Assembly: GCA_013036095.1 (NCBI GenBank) | Contig: JAAXCW010000007.1 | Span: forward strand, 99,350-163,349 | Direction of reading: 5' to 3' | DNA from: Vulcanimicrobiota bacterium | GTDB lineage: Bacteria > Vulcanimicrobiota > Vulcanimicrobiia > Vulcanimicrobiales > Vulcanimicrobiaceae | Length of the DNA: 64,000 bases | Part shown: in pieces, positions 16,643 to 29,316 of the stretch | Layout of the letters: each line of letters begins with the position of its first letter | Numbering within the stretch: the stretch's first letter is position 1 | The notes under the pieces: model-generated | The model's input: only the letters and a program-made list of their open reading frames with translations | Database searches by the model: none | What the model was told of the DNA's origin: nothing | Position numbers and translations under genes: made by a program

Positions 16643-17799
16643 GCGTACAGCCCCTCCGCGTGATGGCGATCTTCGGCACGCGCCCCGACACGATCAAGAT
16701 GGCGCCCGTCGTGGCCGAGCTGCAGCGCCATCCGCACGTCGAGTGCATCGTCTGCGTCAGCGCACAGCATCGCGAGATGCTCGACGACCTGCTCGCGCTC
16801 TTCGCGATCCGGCCCGATCACGATCTCGACATCATGACCGAAGATCAAACGCTGACCGAGATTACGACGCGCGTGCTGACCGGGATGGAAGGCGTCTTCG
16901 CAAAGGTTCGTCCGGACGTCGCACTGGTGCACGGCGATACGACGACGAGCACGGCCGCCGCGCTCGCCGCTTTCTATCAGCAGGTCCCCGTCGGCCACGT
17001 CGAGGCCGGATTGCGCACGAGCAACCCTTCACTGCCCTATCCCGAAGAGATGAACCGGCGCATAACCGGCACGATTGCGTCGTATCATTTCGCTCCCACC
17101 CAGCTCTCGCGCGAACATCTGCTCGGCGAAAATGTTCCGAAAGAAAACGTTATCGTGACGGGCAACACGGTCATCGACGCATTTCTGCTCACTGCCGCCC
17201 GCGAGGATTTGCCGAAGCCGCCCGGCTGGGATCGTATCGACGTGCAGCGTCCGATCATCGTCGTGACGGCGCACCGGCGCGAGAATCACGCGCACATGCG
17301 CGAGATGTGCGAGGCGATGCTGGAGATCGCGCGCATGCCTCAGCGTCCGCAGATCTTTTGGCCGGTGCATCCGTCGCCGCGCGTGCGCCCGATCGCTTAT
17401 GAAGTGCTCGGAAACGAACCGGGCGTCGTACTCGTCGAGCCGATGGATTACGCGCGCATGGTCGCGGCCGTGCGCGACTGCTCCTTCGTGCTGACCGACA
17501 GCGGCGGACTACAAGAAGAAGCTCCGTGTCTCGGCAAGCCCGTGCTCGTGATGCGCGAGGAAACGGAACGCCCCGAGGGCGTGCTTGCGGGAACGCTGGA
17601 ATTGGTCGGACACGGCGGCGAGAAAATCACCGGTGCGGCCGCGCGGTTGCTTTCGGACCCGGACGCGTACGGACGAATGTCGCACGCGCACAATCCGTAT
17701 GGTGACGGACACGCTTCCGAGCGGATCGCGGCTTGGCTGCTCGCGCGTCTGCGGAGCGGCGATTACCCCGCGCCCTTCGAGGGCGGTCTTACGGAGTGA
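16639..17799 (+). CDS. wecB: UDP-N-acetylglucosamine 2-epimerase (non-hydrolysing)
   Basis: A 386-residue GT-B fold epimerase making UDP-ManNAc. It starts with VMAIFGTRPDTIKMAPV, has VHGDTTTS, GHVEAGLRT, PEEMNRR and the C-terminal LTDSGGLQEEAP that closes the UDP site. The ATG at 16639 overlaps the wecA stop by four bases and its stop overlaps the start of the atpZ-like gene. Product use with the neighbouring WecA/TagO enzyme in a surface-glycan linkage unit is inference from context. Known in Firmicutes as mnaA. Confidence 0.96.
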   Translation: MSVQPLRVMAIFGTRPDTIKMAPVVAELQRHPHVECIVCVSAQHREMLDDLLALFAIRPDHDLDIMTEDQTLTEITTRVLTGMEGVFAKVRPDVALVHGDTTTSTAAALAAFYQQVPVGHVEAGLRTSNPSLPYPEEMNRRITGTIASYHFAPTQLSREHLLGENVPKENVIVTGNTVIDAFLLTAAREDLPKPPGWDRIDVQRPIIVVTAHRRENHAHMREMCEAMLEIARMPQRPQIFWPVHPSPRVRPIAYEVLGNEPGVVLVEPMDYARMVAAVRDCSFVLTDSGGLQEEAPCLGKPVLVMREETERPEGVLAGTLELVGHGGEKITGAAARLLSDPDAYGRMSHAHNPYGDGHASERIAAWLLARLRSGDYPAPFEGGLTE

Positions 17800-17990
17800 A
17801 AAGCGCGGCGGCGCTCGTCGCGGCCGGTTCGGCTTTTGCCGGCGGAGGCATCGGCGGGCTGCTGATCGGGATCTGGCTCGATCACGCATACAGGACTCAA
17901 TATTACGTGGTCGTCGGTCTCTTTGCGGGTGTCGTGCTCGGCGGCTACGTGGCGTTCCGAATGCTGCTGCAGCAAACGAACGCGTCTTGA
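17796..17990 (+). CDS. AtpZ/AtpQ-like small F0-associated membrane protein
   Basis: A 64-residue protein with two transmembrane helices and glycine-rich patterns (GGGIGGLLIGIWLDH and GVVLGGYVAFR) typical of AtpZ/AtpQ proteins encoded at the head of ATP synthase operons; the family has been linked to F0 assembly or divalent-cation transport. GTG at 17796 overlaps the wecB stop by four bases and the stop overlaps the TTG of atpI. The length and position make the assignment reasonable although such short sequences are hard to place. Confidence 0.75.
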   Translation: MKSAAALVAAGSAFAGGGIGGLLIGIWLDHAYRTQYYVVVGLFAGVVLGGYVAFRMLLQQTNAS

Positions 17991-18367
17991 AGGAAAGCCC
18001 TTCTTTAGAATTGTACCGCGAGCTCAAGCGGTCGATGGCGCTGGGGACGTTGTTTGCCGTGACGCTGGCGGTCTGTGCACTGGCGTTCTGGAATCTCACC
18101 TTCGCCCTCGTGTTGCTTGCCGGCGCCGCCGCCGGGCTGGCCAACGCGCTCTTGTCGATGCATGGCAACGAAAGATTGCTCGACGGCCGCAACGTAGCGG
18201 TCTTCGTCTTAAGTAGTTTTCTGCGCGTGTGTGTATTCGGTATAGTTCCGGTGGCGCTGGCGGTTCGGACTCCTTCCCTGTGGATTCCCCTGTGGTACTT
18301 TGCCGGATTTTTTACGCCGCTCGGGTTGTTCGGACTCCTGCTCAGACGCGCAGATACACGAAAGTAG
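17987..18367 (+). CDS. atpI: ATP synthase subunit I (AtpI)
   Basis: A 126-residue membrane protein with four hydrophobic helices starting near residues 16, 39, 71 and 95. It sits directly before atpB, the standard place for AtpI, which assists assembly of the c-ring. I take TTG at 17987, which overlaps the previous stop by four bases (TTGA). Sequence conservation in this family is low, so the call rests on topology and position. Confidence 0.72.
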   Translation: MKESPSLELYRELKRSMALGTLFAVTLAVCALAFWNLTFALVLLAGAAAGLANALLSMHGNERLLDGRNVAVFVLSSFLRVCVFGIVPVALAVRTPSLWIPLWYFAGFFTPLGLFGLLLRRADTRK

Positions 18368-18370
18368 TTA

Positions 18371-19102
18371 GTGCAAGAAAACATAGGCGAGCACATCACC
18401 TGGGCGTGGCCGCTGATCGGCTCCGTTCATGCCGATACGATCATGACGACGTGGCTCGTCATGGGCTTTGCTTTGCTTTTCTTTGCTTGGGTAGGAGCGA
18501 GCTACCGCGCGGCGCGCGTCACGCGCCGACAGACGGTGCTCGAAGGCGTCATCAACTATATCGCCGACCTTGCGACGAGCGTCCTGGGCCGGCAAGGCGA
18601 ACCTTTCGTGCCTTTTTTCATCGCGCTCTTTCTCTTTATCTTCCTGCTCAATCAGTTCGGCGTATTTCCGTTCAAAGTGCTCGGCCTGCCATTCGGCGGA
18701 TCGCCGACCGCCGATCTCAACACGACCGCGGCTTACGCGCTCATGATTTTCGTCATGATCCAGTTTGTAGCGGTTCGCAAGCAGGGCCCAGGGTATTTTC
18801 TGCACATCTTCAAACCCTTTTGGTGGCTCGCGCCGATCAACCTCATTGAGGAAGTGGCGCGGCCGGCCACACTCGCCGCACGTCTTTTTTTCAATATCTT
18901 CGTCGGCGAGCTCCTATTCATCATCATCGCGTCGATCGTGACTGCGAAAGTGATGATCGGGCCCGTAAATCTTTCGCTTGCGGTAACGGTCTTGCCGTTT
19001 TTCATTCAGTTCTTCAATTTCTTCGTCGGCACCATTCAAGCGTTCCTGTTCACGCTGCTCGGCATTGTCTACTTGTCGCTCGCCGTTGGCGAACAGCACT
19101 AA
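18371..19102 (+). CDS. atpB: ATP synthase F0 subunit a
   Basis: A 243-residue polytopic subunit a that forms the proton half-channels next to the c-ring. The conserved arginine helix is seen in INLIEEVARPATLAARLFFNIFVGE, here with the essential Arg in the LAARLF turn, and the last helices contain FFVGTIQAFLFTLLGIVYLS. The start is GTG at 18371, three bases after the atpI stop. Length and order (a, c, b, b', delta, alpha, gamma, beta, epsilon) are normal. Confidence 0.95.
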   Translation: MQENIGEHITWAWPLIGSVHADTIMTTWLVMGFALLFFAWVGASYRAARVTRRQTVLEGVINYIADLATSVLGRQGEPFVPFFIALFLFIFLLNQFGVFPFKVLGLPFGGSPTADLNTTAAYALMIFVMIQFVAVRKQGPGYFLHIFKPFWWLAPINLIEEVARPATLAARLFFNIFVGELLFIIIASIVTAKVMIGPVNLSLAVTVLPFFIQFFNFFVGTIQAFLFTLLGIVYLSLAVGEQH

Positions 19103-19121
19103 CTCCAGGAAAGGCATAGCT

Positions 19122-19397
19122 TTGACTTCTCAAGCAATGGTTATCGGGTTCACGCTTCTCGCATTCGGCATCATCATCTCCGGCGTGGCGTTCGGTTCGG
19201 CCGTCGGCGATGGAATCGTCGCAAGCAAAGCCGTTGAAGCAATCTCGCGTCAGCCCGAAGCTCGACCCAACATTTTTCTCTTCATGTTCTTAGGCGTCGG
19301 CGTGCTGGAGGCGTTTCCGATCATCGCGCTCGGGTTGGCCTTTTATATCTTGCTCGTCGTGGTGAACGTTCCCGGACTGCTCAAGGCGCTTCACTAG
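19122..19397 (+). CDS. atpE: ATP synthase F0 subunit c
   Basis: A 91-residue two-helix proteolipid. Helix 1 has SGVAFGSAVGDGIVA, the polar loop has SRQPEA, and helix 2 has GVLEAFPIIALGLAF, where the Glu is the ion-binding carboxylate. I see no extra polar ligands of sodium-type c-rings, so proton coupling is likely. TTG at 19122 has AGGAAAGG seven to eight bases upstream; an ATG at 19137 in the same frame would give an 86-residue protein. Confidence 0.93.
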   Translation: MTSQAMVIGFTLLAFGIIISGVAFGSAVGDGIVASKAVEAISRQPEARPNIFLFMFLGVGVLEAFPIIALGLAFYILLVVVNVPGLLKALH

Positions 19398-19412
19398 GCT
19401 ACCGGACGCACT

Positions 19413-19841
19413 GTGTTCCTCAAACTCGACGGGACGTTCATCGTTCAGCTGCTCAACTTCGTGATCTTTTTCGCGATCTTGAACGTAGTCTTCATGCGCC
19501 CCGTCGCACGCGCTATCGCCAAACGCCGTGAGTACATCGACAGCGTAACCGGCGACTACGACCGCTATCAGGCTGAAGGCAACGCACTGCGCACGCAAGC
19601 CGAAGCGATCCGTGCGGCCGCCAGGCGCGAAGCCGAACAGCTTGCGGCGCAAGCCCGTGCCGAAGCTTCGAACGAAAGCGCAAAGCTTTCCACCGAATTT
19701 GCGCAGCGAGCTTCGGAGAAAGTGCGCGCGGCTCACGAGACGGTCAACTCCGAGGTGCAGGCGGCGCGTTCGAACGAGCAGCGTGCAGTCCAAGAGCTGG
19801 CCAACGAAATGTTCGCGCGCGCAGTCCCGGAGATCGCCTGA
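19413..19841 (+). CDS. atpF: ATP synthase F0 subunit b (first copy)
   Basis: A 142-residue peripheral-stalk subunit with one N-terminal transmembrane helix (about 6-27, FIVQLLNFVIFFAILNVVF) and a long Ala/Glu/Arg-rich coiled coil. GTG at 19413 follows the atpE stop by 15 bases. Its stop codon shares one base with the ATG of a second b-type gene. Two different b subunits imply a b/b' heterodimer stalk as in cyanobacteria and alphaproteobacteria; which copy is b and which is b' cannot be told from sequence alone. Confidence 0.9.
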   Translation: MFLKLDGTFIVQLLNFVIFFAILNVVFMRPVARAIAKRREYIDSVTGDYDRYQAEGNALRTQAEAIRAAARREAEQLAAQARAEASNESAKLSTEFAQRASEKVRAAHETVNSEVQAARSNEQRAVQELANEMFARAVPEIA

Positions 19842-20329
19842 TGAACTACCAGGCGATCGCGGAATGGAGCCAGGTCGCTTCAGCTTTACTCTTCCTCGCG
19901 GTGCTCGTCTGGATGTGGTTGAAGTTCATTCAGCCGGCCGTTCTCGCCGCGCAAGCTGCGCAGAACGCGCGAATTAACGAAGCCGAACGTCACCGCGACG
20001 AAGCCAAGGCCGCGCTCGAGGGACTGCGGGGCGAAATTGGACAGGCGCAACAGGACGCGGTAGCGATCAAGGATCGTCTAGGGGCGTTCGTTTCAGCGGA
20101 GCGCGAGGCGGTCTTACGTGAAGCTCGCGAGGCGGGCGAACGCGCCTTGCGCGACGCCGAGGGAGAGCTCGCTCGCGCGCGCGCGGCAGCGCGCTCACAA
20201 CTCCGCGACGAACTGCTCGAGAAAGCGCTCGATCTGGCGCGTCAGACTGCGGCTCGCCGAATGGATGCGGCGGCCGATAAGAAGCTTGCGAGTTCTTTCG
20301 TGCGATCGCTGGAACGGAGCGACGGCTGA
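19841..20329 (+). CDS. ATP synthase F0 subunit b' (second b-type subunit)
   Basis: A 162-residue protein with a single N-terminal transmembrane helix (about 11-33) and an extended charged helix with heptad-like Ala spacing. It differs clearly in sequence from the preceding b-type subunit. ATG at 19841 overlaps the previous stop by one base and its own stop overlaps the atpH start by one base. The pair should form a heterodimeric peripheral stalk anchored to delta and alpha. Confidence 0.88.
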   Translation: MNYQAIAEWSQVASALLFLAVLVWMWLKFIQPAVLAAQAAQNARINEAERHRDEAKAALEGLRGEIGQAQQDAVAIKDRLGAFVSAEREAVLREAREAGERALRDAEGELARARAAARSQLRDELLEKALDLARQTAARRMDAAADKKLASSFVRSLERSDG

Positions 20330-20871
20330 TGGCCAATCAAAAACTCGCGCGGCGTTACGCGACGGCAATCTTTCAACTCGCCTCGGAAGCCAATGCGGTC
20401 GAACAGGTCGGAAAAGAGCTGCGCGTCCTGAGCGACGCGATCGACGACAACGCGAGCGCGCTGAACTTCTTCCTGTCACCGGTCGTCGATCGTAAGGAGA
20501 AAGAGCGCACGCTGGTGGCTGCATTCGACGGCAAAGCGCATCCGATCGCGCTGCATACCATGCTGCTCCTGGTCCGCAAACGGCGCGAAGGGTTGCTTCG
20601 TGAAATCGTGGCCGAGTACGCCGCGCTCGAGATGGCGGCACGCGGCGTGAACGCGCTCACGATCACCTCGGCCAAACCGCTCGAATCCGGCGAATTACGC
20701 AGCGTCGTATCGCAGCTCGAGAAAATCTATGGAAAGAAGTTCGAAGTCACGCAGATCGTTCAGCCAGGCCTGATCGGCGGGCTGCGTATCCTCATGGGCG
20801 ACCGGCGCGTCGACGGTTCGGTCGAAGGCCGTTTTCAAGAATTAGCTCGCACTCTTTTCGCTAGGAATTAG
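20329..20871 (+). CDS. atpH: ATP synthase F1 subunit delta
   Basis: A 180-residue OSCP/delta protein. [15 protein letters not shown] at the N terminus and the C-terminal signature [26 protein letters not shown] are typical. It links the top of F1 to the peripheral stalk. Start and stop are tightly coupled to the b'-type gene before it and atpA two bases after it. Confidence 0.97.
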   Translation: MANQKLARRYATAIFQLASEANAVEQVGKELRVLSDAIDDNASALNFFLSPVVDRKEKERTLVAAFDGKAHPIALHTMLLLVRKRREGLLREIVAEYAALEMAARGVNALTITSAKPLESGELRSVVSQLEKIYGKKFEVTQIVQPGLIGGLRILMGDRRVDGSVEGRFQELARTLFARN

Positions 20872-20873
20872 GA

Positions 20874-22372
<1,499 letters not shown>

Positions 22373-22373
<1 letters not shown>

Positions 22374-23236
22374 TGGCATCGGTAAAGGATCTTCGGGGAC
22401 GGATTAGGTCCCTGAAGAACACGCAGCAGATCACCAAGGCGATGAAGCAAGTTGCGGCCGCCAAAATCCGGCGTGCCGAGATGGCGCAGAAGCAAGCACG
22501 CCCGTATGCCGACGCGCTTGGCGAGATGCTGCAAGACTTGATCGCTACTTCGGCAAGCATCGATCATCCGTTCATGAATCCCGGCAAAGCGGGCGTGCCT
22601 TCGGGCGTGATTCTCATGACGGCGGACAAGGGACTGGCCGGCGCGTTCAATTCGAACGTGATTCGCGAAGCCGAGCGATATTGGCGTCAGCATAGCGACG
22701 CACGTTTTTACACCGTCGGGATTAAAGCTCGAAACGCGGTGCGCCGCTGGGGACTAGGAGATCGGCCGGCCTGGCCCCTGAACGCGCCGTCCAAACTGCA
22801 AACGGCGCACGAGCTCGCACAGAGCGTCACCGCCGATTTTACGGCCGGAGAGATCGGCGACATTACACTGGTTTCTTCCAAGCACGTTTCCATGATGGTG
22901 CAGCGCCCCGAGATGCGGCAGCTCGTTCCAATCGAGCGCGAAGCTGCCGCTCCTAAGGATGCGGGACCCCGCGGAGCGGTCGAGATTGTGCCTTCACCGG
23001 AGTTCGTACTTTCAAAGCTCTTGCCAAAATATCTGGAGTTCACGCTGTTTTCGGCGATGCTCGAAACCGATGCGTCGTTCTACGCGGCTCAGCTGCTCGC
23101 GATGAACAACGCGACCGAAAACGCCGGCAAACTGATCGACGAACTAACGATCGCGATGAACAATGCCCGTCAAGCGGCAATCACGAAGGAGCTCTTAGAG
23201 ATCGTTTCCGGAGCTGAGGCATTAACAGGTACATGA
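22373..23236 (+). CDS. atpG: ATP synthase F1 subunit gamma
   Basis: A 287-residue central-stalk subunit. The N-terminal helix has DLRGRIRSLKNTQQITKAMK and the C-terminal helix ends with NNARQAAITKELLEIVSGAEAL, both of which form the coiled coil inside the alpha/beta ring. ATG at 22373 shares one base with the atpA stop; the open frame upstream is a shadow of atpA. It is followed by an unusual 196-base structured spacer before atpD. Confidence 0.98.
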
Positions 23237-23253
23237 TTTTACATAGTGATCTT

Positions 23254-23402
23254 CGTTCGGTTGGCGTCTCGTTTCGTTGGGCGGGCTGCGTTTTCGCGCC
23301 GGAGCCATGGATGGCGGGAGGCGCCGAAAACGCGCAGGGAGCGCTCCGACAGGACGTCGGATCGCGACCGTTCGCCGAACGAAATGGGACGCCGACCGAA
23401 CG
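23254..23402. repeat. 149-bp structured inverted-repeat element between atpG and atpD
   Basis: A 27-base left arm (23254-23280) and right arm (23376-23402) are complementary with four differences, three of which still allow G-U pairing on one strand. Inside are a second pair of arms (23286-23300 with 23320-23337), a GCCAT/ATGGC hairpin (23304-23315) and a CCGAC/GTCGG hairpin (23346-23360). Open frames on both strands here give only Arg-rich low-complexity products, so I do not call a gene. It may be a non-autonomous repeat, an RNA processing site or an attenuator of the downstream atpD-atpC segment. Confidence 0.7.
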
Positions 23403-23423
23403 CCGCAACGATACCAAAAGTAA

Positions 23424-25288
<1,865 letters not shown>

Positions 25289-25309
25289 CCTTCCGGCGAA
25301 ACACCTAAC

Positions 25310-25807
25310 GTGGCGCATACTCCGGGCTGGACGAAGTTAGCCGGACCTGCGCTGGAGCTCGCGGCTCTGGCGTTCGGCTCGTTTGCCATGGAATTGGCGA
25401 ACGGATCCGCGCCCAAACCCAAGGCGTCGCCTGAGCGCCGCGTTCCCGCGGCCGAACCCGCCGCGGCGGTGCGGCCCGTGCAGCCGGTGCAATCCAAGCG
25501 TGAGAGCGGCCCTCAAGACTTTCTCTTTGAAATTCCCGACGAAGGCGCGAACTTCTACCGCGCTTCCGATGCGACCGCGGAACTGGTTGCGGGTTTGTAT
25601 TCGGACGGACGGATCAGGCTCGCCGACTCCGGCGGGCGACGTTTCGCCGGCGCGCTCATCGGCGGACACGCCGATCTGCTGGAGCTGCAGCGCAATGAAT
25701 GGAGCGAAGTTTTCTTGCGCGTGACGCCGACCGGGCGCATGCAGCTCGAGCTGCGCGGCGGACCGTACGACGCGCACGTTCTCACGTGCGAGCCGTTGCA
25801 GCAATGA
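25310..25807 (+). CDS. Hypothetical protein (165 aa) between atpC and murA
   Basis: A 165-residue protein starting at GTG 25310. The N terminus has one moderately hydrophobic segment (about 8-30), then a Pro/Ala/Glu-rich linker to about residue 60, then a compact beta-rich domain of about 95 residues with repeated GR and GG turns. It could be a membrane-anchored protein with a small C-terminal domain. No family is recognised. The stop overlaps the murA ATG by four bases, which supports translation and suggests an envelope role. Confidence 0.65.
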   Translation: MAHTPGWTKLAGPALELAALAFGSFAMELANGSAPKPKASPERRVPAAEPAAAVRPVQPVQSKRESGPQDFLFEIPDEGANFYRASDATAELVAGLYSDGRIRLADSGGRRFAGALIGGHADLLELQRNEWSEVFLRVTPTGRMQLELRGGPYDAHVLTCEPLQQ

Positions 25808-27165
25808 ATACTTTAGACAGGCTCGAGACGACGCTGCGCGTGCGCGGCGGTTCGCAGCTTGAAGGTGCGATCGCTACGCACGGCGCGAAAAACGCCGCGC
25901 TCCCGATCATGGCGGCCGCGCTGCTGGCCAAAGGCAAAGTGACGCTGCACCGGGTGCCGCGCATCACCGACGTCTCCGTGATGTGGTCGCTGCTCGAAGC
26001 GCTCGGTGCGCGTTTGCGGTACGAGGGCGAAGGCAGCGTGACGATCGACGCTTCCAACGTCGCGCTTATCCGAGCGCCGTACACGCTCGTTCGCAAGCTT
26101 GCCGCGTCGTTCGATCTCGTCGGTCCGTTGATCGGCCGGTTCGGCCGCGCGGAAGTTCCCCTTCCCGGCGGCTGCGTGTTGGGAACGCGCGCGACCGATA
26201 TGCACGAGCAGGCGTTTTTAGCGCTCGGATGCGACGTCAAAAACAAGGGCGGCTACTTCATCGCCACGGCCAAGAAGCGCCGGCTGCAAGGCGCTGACAT
26301 CGAGTTCCGCACGCCCAGCGTCGGCGCGACGAAGAATGCGCTGCTGGCTGCGGTGGTTGCCGAGGGCACGACGACCGTCCGAAATGCCGCGATGGAACCT
26401 GAAGTCGTCGACCTCGCCAACTTCCTGATCGCGATGGGCGCGAAGATCCGCGGCATCGCTTCCGATACGCTGGTCATCGACGGCGTGAACGAGCTGCACG
26501 GCGTCGAGTACGAGATCATTCCGGATCGCATCGTAACCGGCACGCTGCTGCTTTGCGGCGCGAGCACGCGCGGCGACGTAACGGTAAAGCGCTGTCAGCC
26601 CGATCATCTTCACGCGCTCAGTTTGAAACTACAAGAGTGCGGCGCGGAAGTGACCAGCGGCGACGACTGGCTGCGCGTCAATGCAACCCGTATCACGGGC
26701 GGCACGGATATTTTGACGGCGCCCTTTCCCGGTTTTCCGACCGACTTGCAACCGCAGATGGTTTCGTTTCTCTGCACCGCGCCGGGAAACAGCATCGTCG
26801 AAGAATCGATCTTCAACGCGCGCTTTTCTTACGTCAACGAACTCGCGCGCATGGGCGCAGAAGTTCGCGTATCGATGGAAAGCAACACGGCGGTCGTCAA
26901 AGGCGGCTCGCCGCTTTCGGGCGCGCCGGTAGAGGCTCCGGATATCCGCGCCGGCGCCGCCCTGGTCGTCGCCGGGCTGGCCGCGCAAGGCGAAACGGAG
27001 ATCATCGGCTTGGAATACATCGACCGCGGTTACGAACGCCTCGAAGAGATGCTCTCCGGCTTAGGCGGGCAAGTTCAGCGATCGAGTGGTATCACGCCGC
27101 TCGTCGAACCGACCGGACTTTTCGAAACGAGCGCGTATCCTAAGACACGAGCCAGAGCGCAATAA
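25804..27165 (+). CDS. murA: UDP-N-acetylglucosamine 1-carboxyvinyltransferase
   Basis: A 453-residue MurA that starts peptidoglycan precursor synthesis by adding enolpyruvate to UDP-GlcNAc. The N-terminal GAKNAALPIMAAALL and the loop with catalytic Cys, LPGGCVLGTRATDMH, are present, so the enzyme should be fosfomycin-sensitive in principle. FPGFPTDLQPQM and the C-terminal DIRAGAALVVAGLAAQG are also typical. ATG at 25804 overlaps the preceding stop; it is about 30 residues longer than E. coli MurA because of a C-terminal tail. It lies directly before mreB, a common envelope cluster. Confidence 0.96.
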   Translation: MNTLDRLETTLRVRGGSQLEGAIATHGAKNAALPIMAAALLAKGKVTLHRVPRITDVSVMWSLLEALGARLRYEGEGSVTIDASNVALIRAPYTLVRKLAASFDLVGPLIGRFGRAEVPLPGGCVLGTRATDMHEQAFLALGCDVKNKGGYFIATAKKRRLQGADIEFRTPSVGATKNALLAAVVAEGTTTVRNAAMEPEVVDLANFLIAMGAKIRGIASDTLVIDGVNELHGVEYEIIPDRIVTGTLLLCGASTRGDVTVKRCQPDHLHALSLKLQECGAEVTSGDDWLRVNATRITGGTDILTAPFPGFPTDLQPQMVSFLCTAPGNSIVEESIFNARFSYVNELARMGAEVRVSMESNTAVVKGGSPLSGAPVEAPDIRAGAALVVAGLAAQGETEIIGLEYIDRGYERLEEMLSGLGGQVQRSSGITPLVEPTGLFETSAYPKTRARAQ

Positions 27166-28170
<1,005 letters not shown>

Positions 28171-28255
28171 GCCGCCGGAGATTCACACGCCGGAGAGGAT
28201 TGACGCGCGAACCGAGCCGCTCGAGCTCGTCGCCGAAGAGGTTGCGAGCGTCGTC

Positions 28256-28831
28256 TTGCGCGGCGGCATCGTCATCTTTCCGACCGACACCGTGTACGGC
28301 ATCGGCTGCGATCCGTTCGATCTCGACGCCATTGCACGCATCTACGGCGCGAAGAGCCGCCCGGCGCACAAACCGCTTTCGCTGCATCTGTCCACCGCCG
28401 CTGAATTTCTCGAGTACGTGCGCGATCAGCGCGAGGTCGCTTCGGCGGTACGGAAGCTGCTCCCGGGACCAGTGACGATCATCATGCGGCGGCCCGCATT
28501 TATCGATCGCGAGATGAGCGCCGGGCTGCCGACCTTGGGATTCAGAGTTCCCGACGACGCCGTTTGCAGTGCTATCCTCGACCGCTGCGGTCCGCTCGCC
28601 GCGACCAGCGCAAATCTCAGCGGGGAGCAGCCGTACTTCGGGGGTGGAGACGCCGGCGGACTGCCGGCGGCCGATCTCATCGTTGAAAACGGTCCCACCA
28701 AGTACGGACGCGAGTCGAGCGTCATCGATTTCACGACACCCCAGCCCGTGCTGCTCCGCGAGGGGGTTGTTCCCTACGAGCGCCTAAGCGAGCTGGTAGG
28801 ACCTCTCGTACGTTATCGGGTCGCAACATGA
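28256..28831 (+). CDS. tsaC: Threonylcarbamoyl-AMP synthase (TsaC/Sua5/YwlC family)
   Basis: A protein of at least 191 residues that makes threonylcarbamoyl-AMP for the t6A37 modification of ANN-decoding tRNAs. FPTDTVYGIGCDPFD, KSRPAHKPLSLHL, LLPGPVTIIMRR and LAATSANLSGEQP are the family motifs in order. The start is uncertain: TTG at 28256 is the first usual start, but the frame is open back to the mreB stop, and the upstream codons from about 28199 read like the family's first helix (ELVAEEVASVVLRGG). A rare ATT start at 28199 or 28181 is possible. It overlaps the next gene by four bases. Confidence 0.92.
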   Translation: MRGGIVIFPTDTVYGIGCDPFDLDAIARIYGAKSRPAHKPLSLHLSTAAEFLEYVRDQREVASAVRKLLPGPVTIIMRRPAFIDREMSAGLPTLGFRVPDDAVCSAILDRCGPLAATSANLSGEQPYFGGGDAGGLPAADLIVENGPTKYGRESSVIDFTTPQPVLLREGVVPYERLSELVGPLVRYRVAT

Positions 28832-29316
28832 AAACGATACACAGCCTGCTTTTCGTCCTCGGCGTCGCGCTGCTGGCGGCGGCTCCGCCGCCGCGTCCCG
28901 CGGCCGGATTTAATTTCAGCGACTGGCAAGTCAGCACGGGAGAACTCGACTGGAACTACCAGACGGGATCGTTCTCCACGCCGGGACACGTGCAGCTCAC
29001 ACGTACGGGGAGCGACATCCAAGCCGATCGTGCCAGCGGAAACACGAAAACCAAACAGGCCTACTTGCAAGGAAATGTGGCCCTGCACGATCGCAACGGC
29101 GTGCTTACGAACTTCGGCAGCGGAGCGGTCGGGGGATCGAAACCCGCCACGTTGACGTGCGACGCGCTGCAGATCGACGGCGTCTCGAAAATTTACACCG
29201 CTACCGGTCACGTACATTTCATCCAAGGTGGAAGCTACGTCACCGCAGATCGCGCGATCATGAACGGGTTCAGCCACGATCTGCATCTCTACGGAAACGT
29301 AACGATGCACCAATGA
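28828..29316 (+). CDS. OstA/LptA-like periplasmic protein (first of two)
   Basis: A 162-residue secreted protein with a signal peptide (about 1-26, cleavage after PAAG or similar). The mature part shows repeated beta-jellyroll-type units such as GDIQADRASGN, YLQGNVALHDRNG, and TATGHVHFIQGGSYVTADRA, resembling LptA/OstA-like proteins that bridge LPS across the periplasm. It overlaps TsaC and the second OstA-like gene by four bases each. No lptB or lptC-like partners are in view. This is one of the strongest hints that the organism has an outer membrane. Confidence 0.75.
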   Translation: MKTIHSLLFVLGVALLAAAPPPRPAAGFNFSDWQVSTGELDWNYQTGSFSTPGHVQLTRTGSDIQADRASGNTKTKQAYLQGNVALHDRNGVLTNFGSGAVGGSKPATLTCDALQIDGVSKIYTATGHVHFIQGGSYVTADRAIMNGFSHDLHLYGNVTMHQ

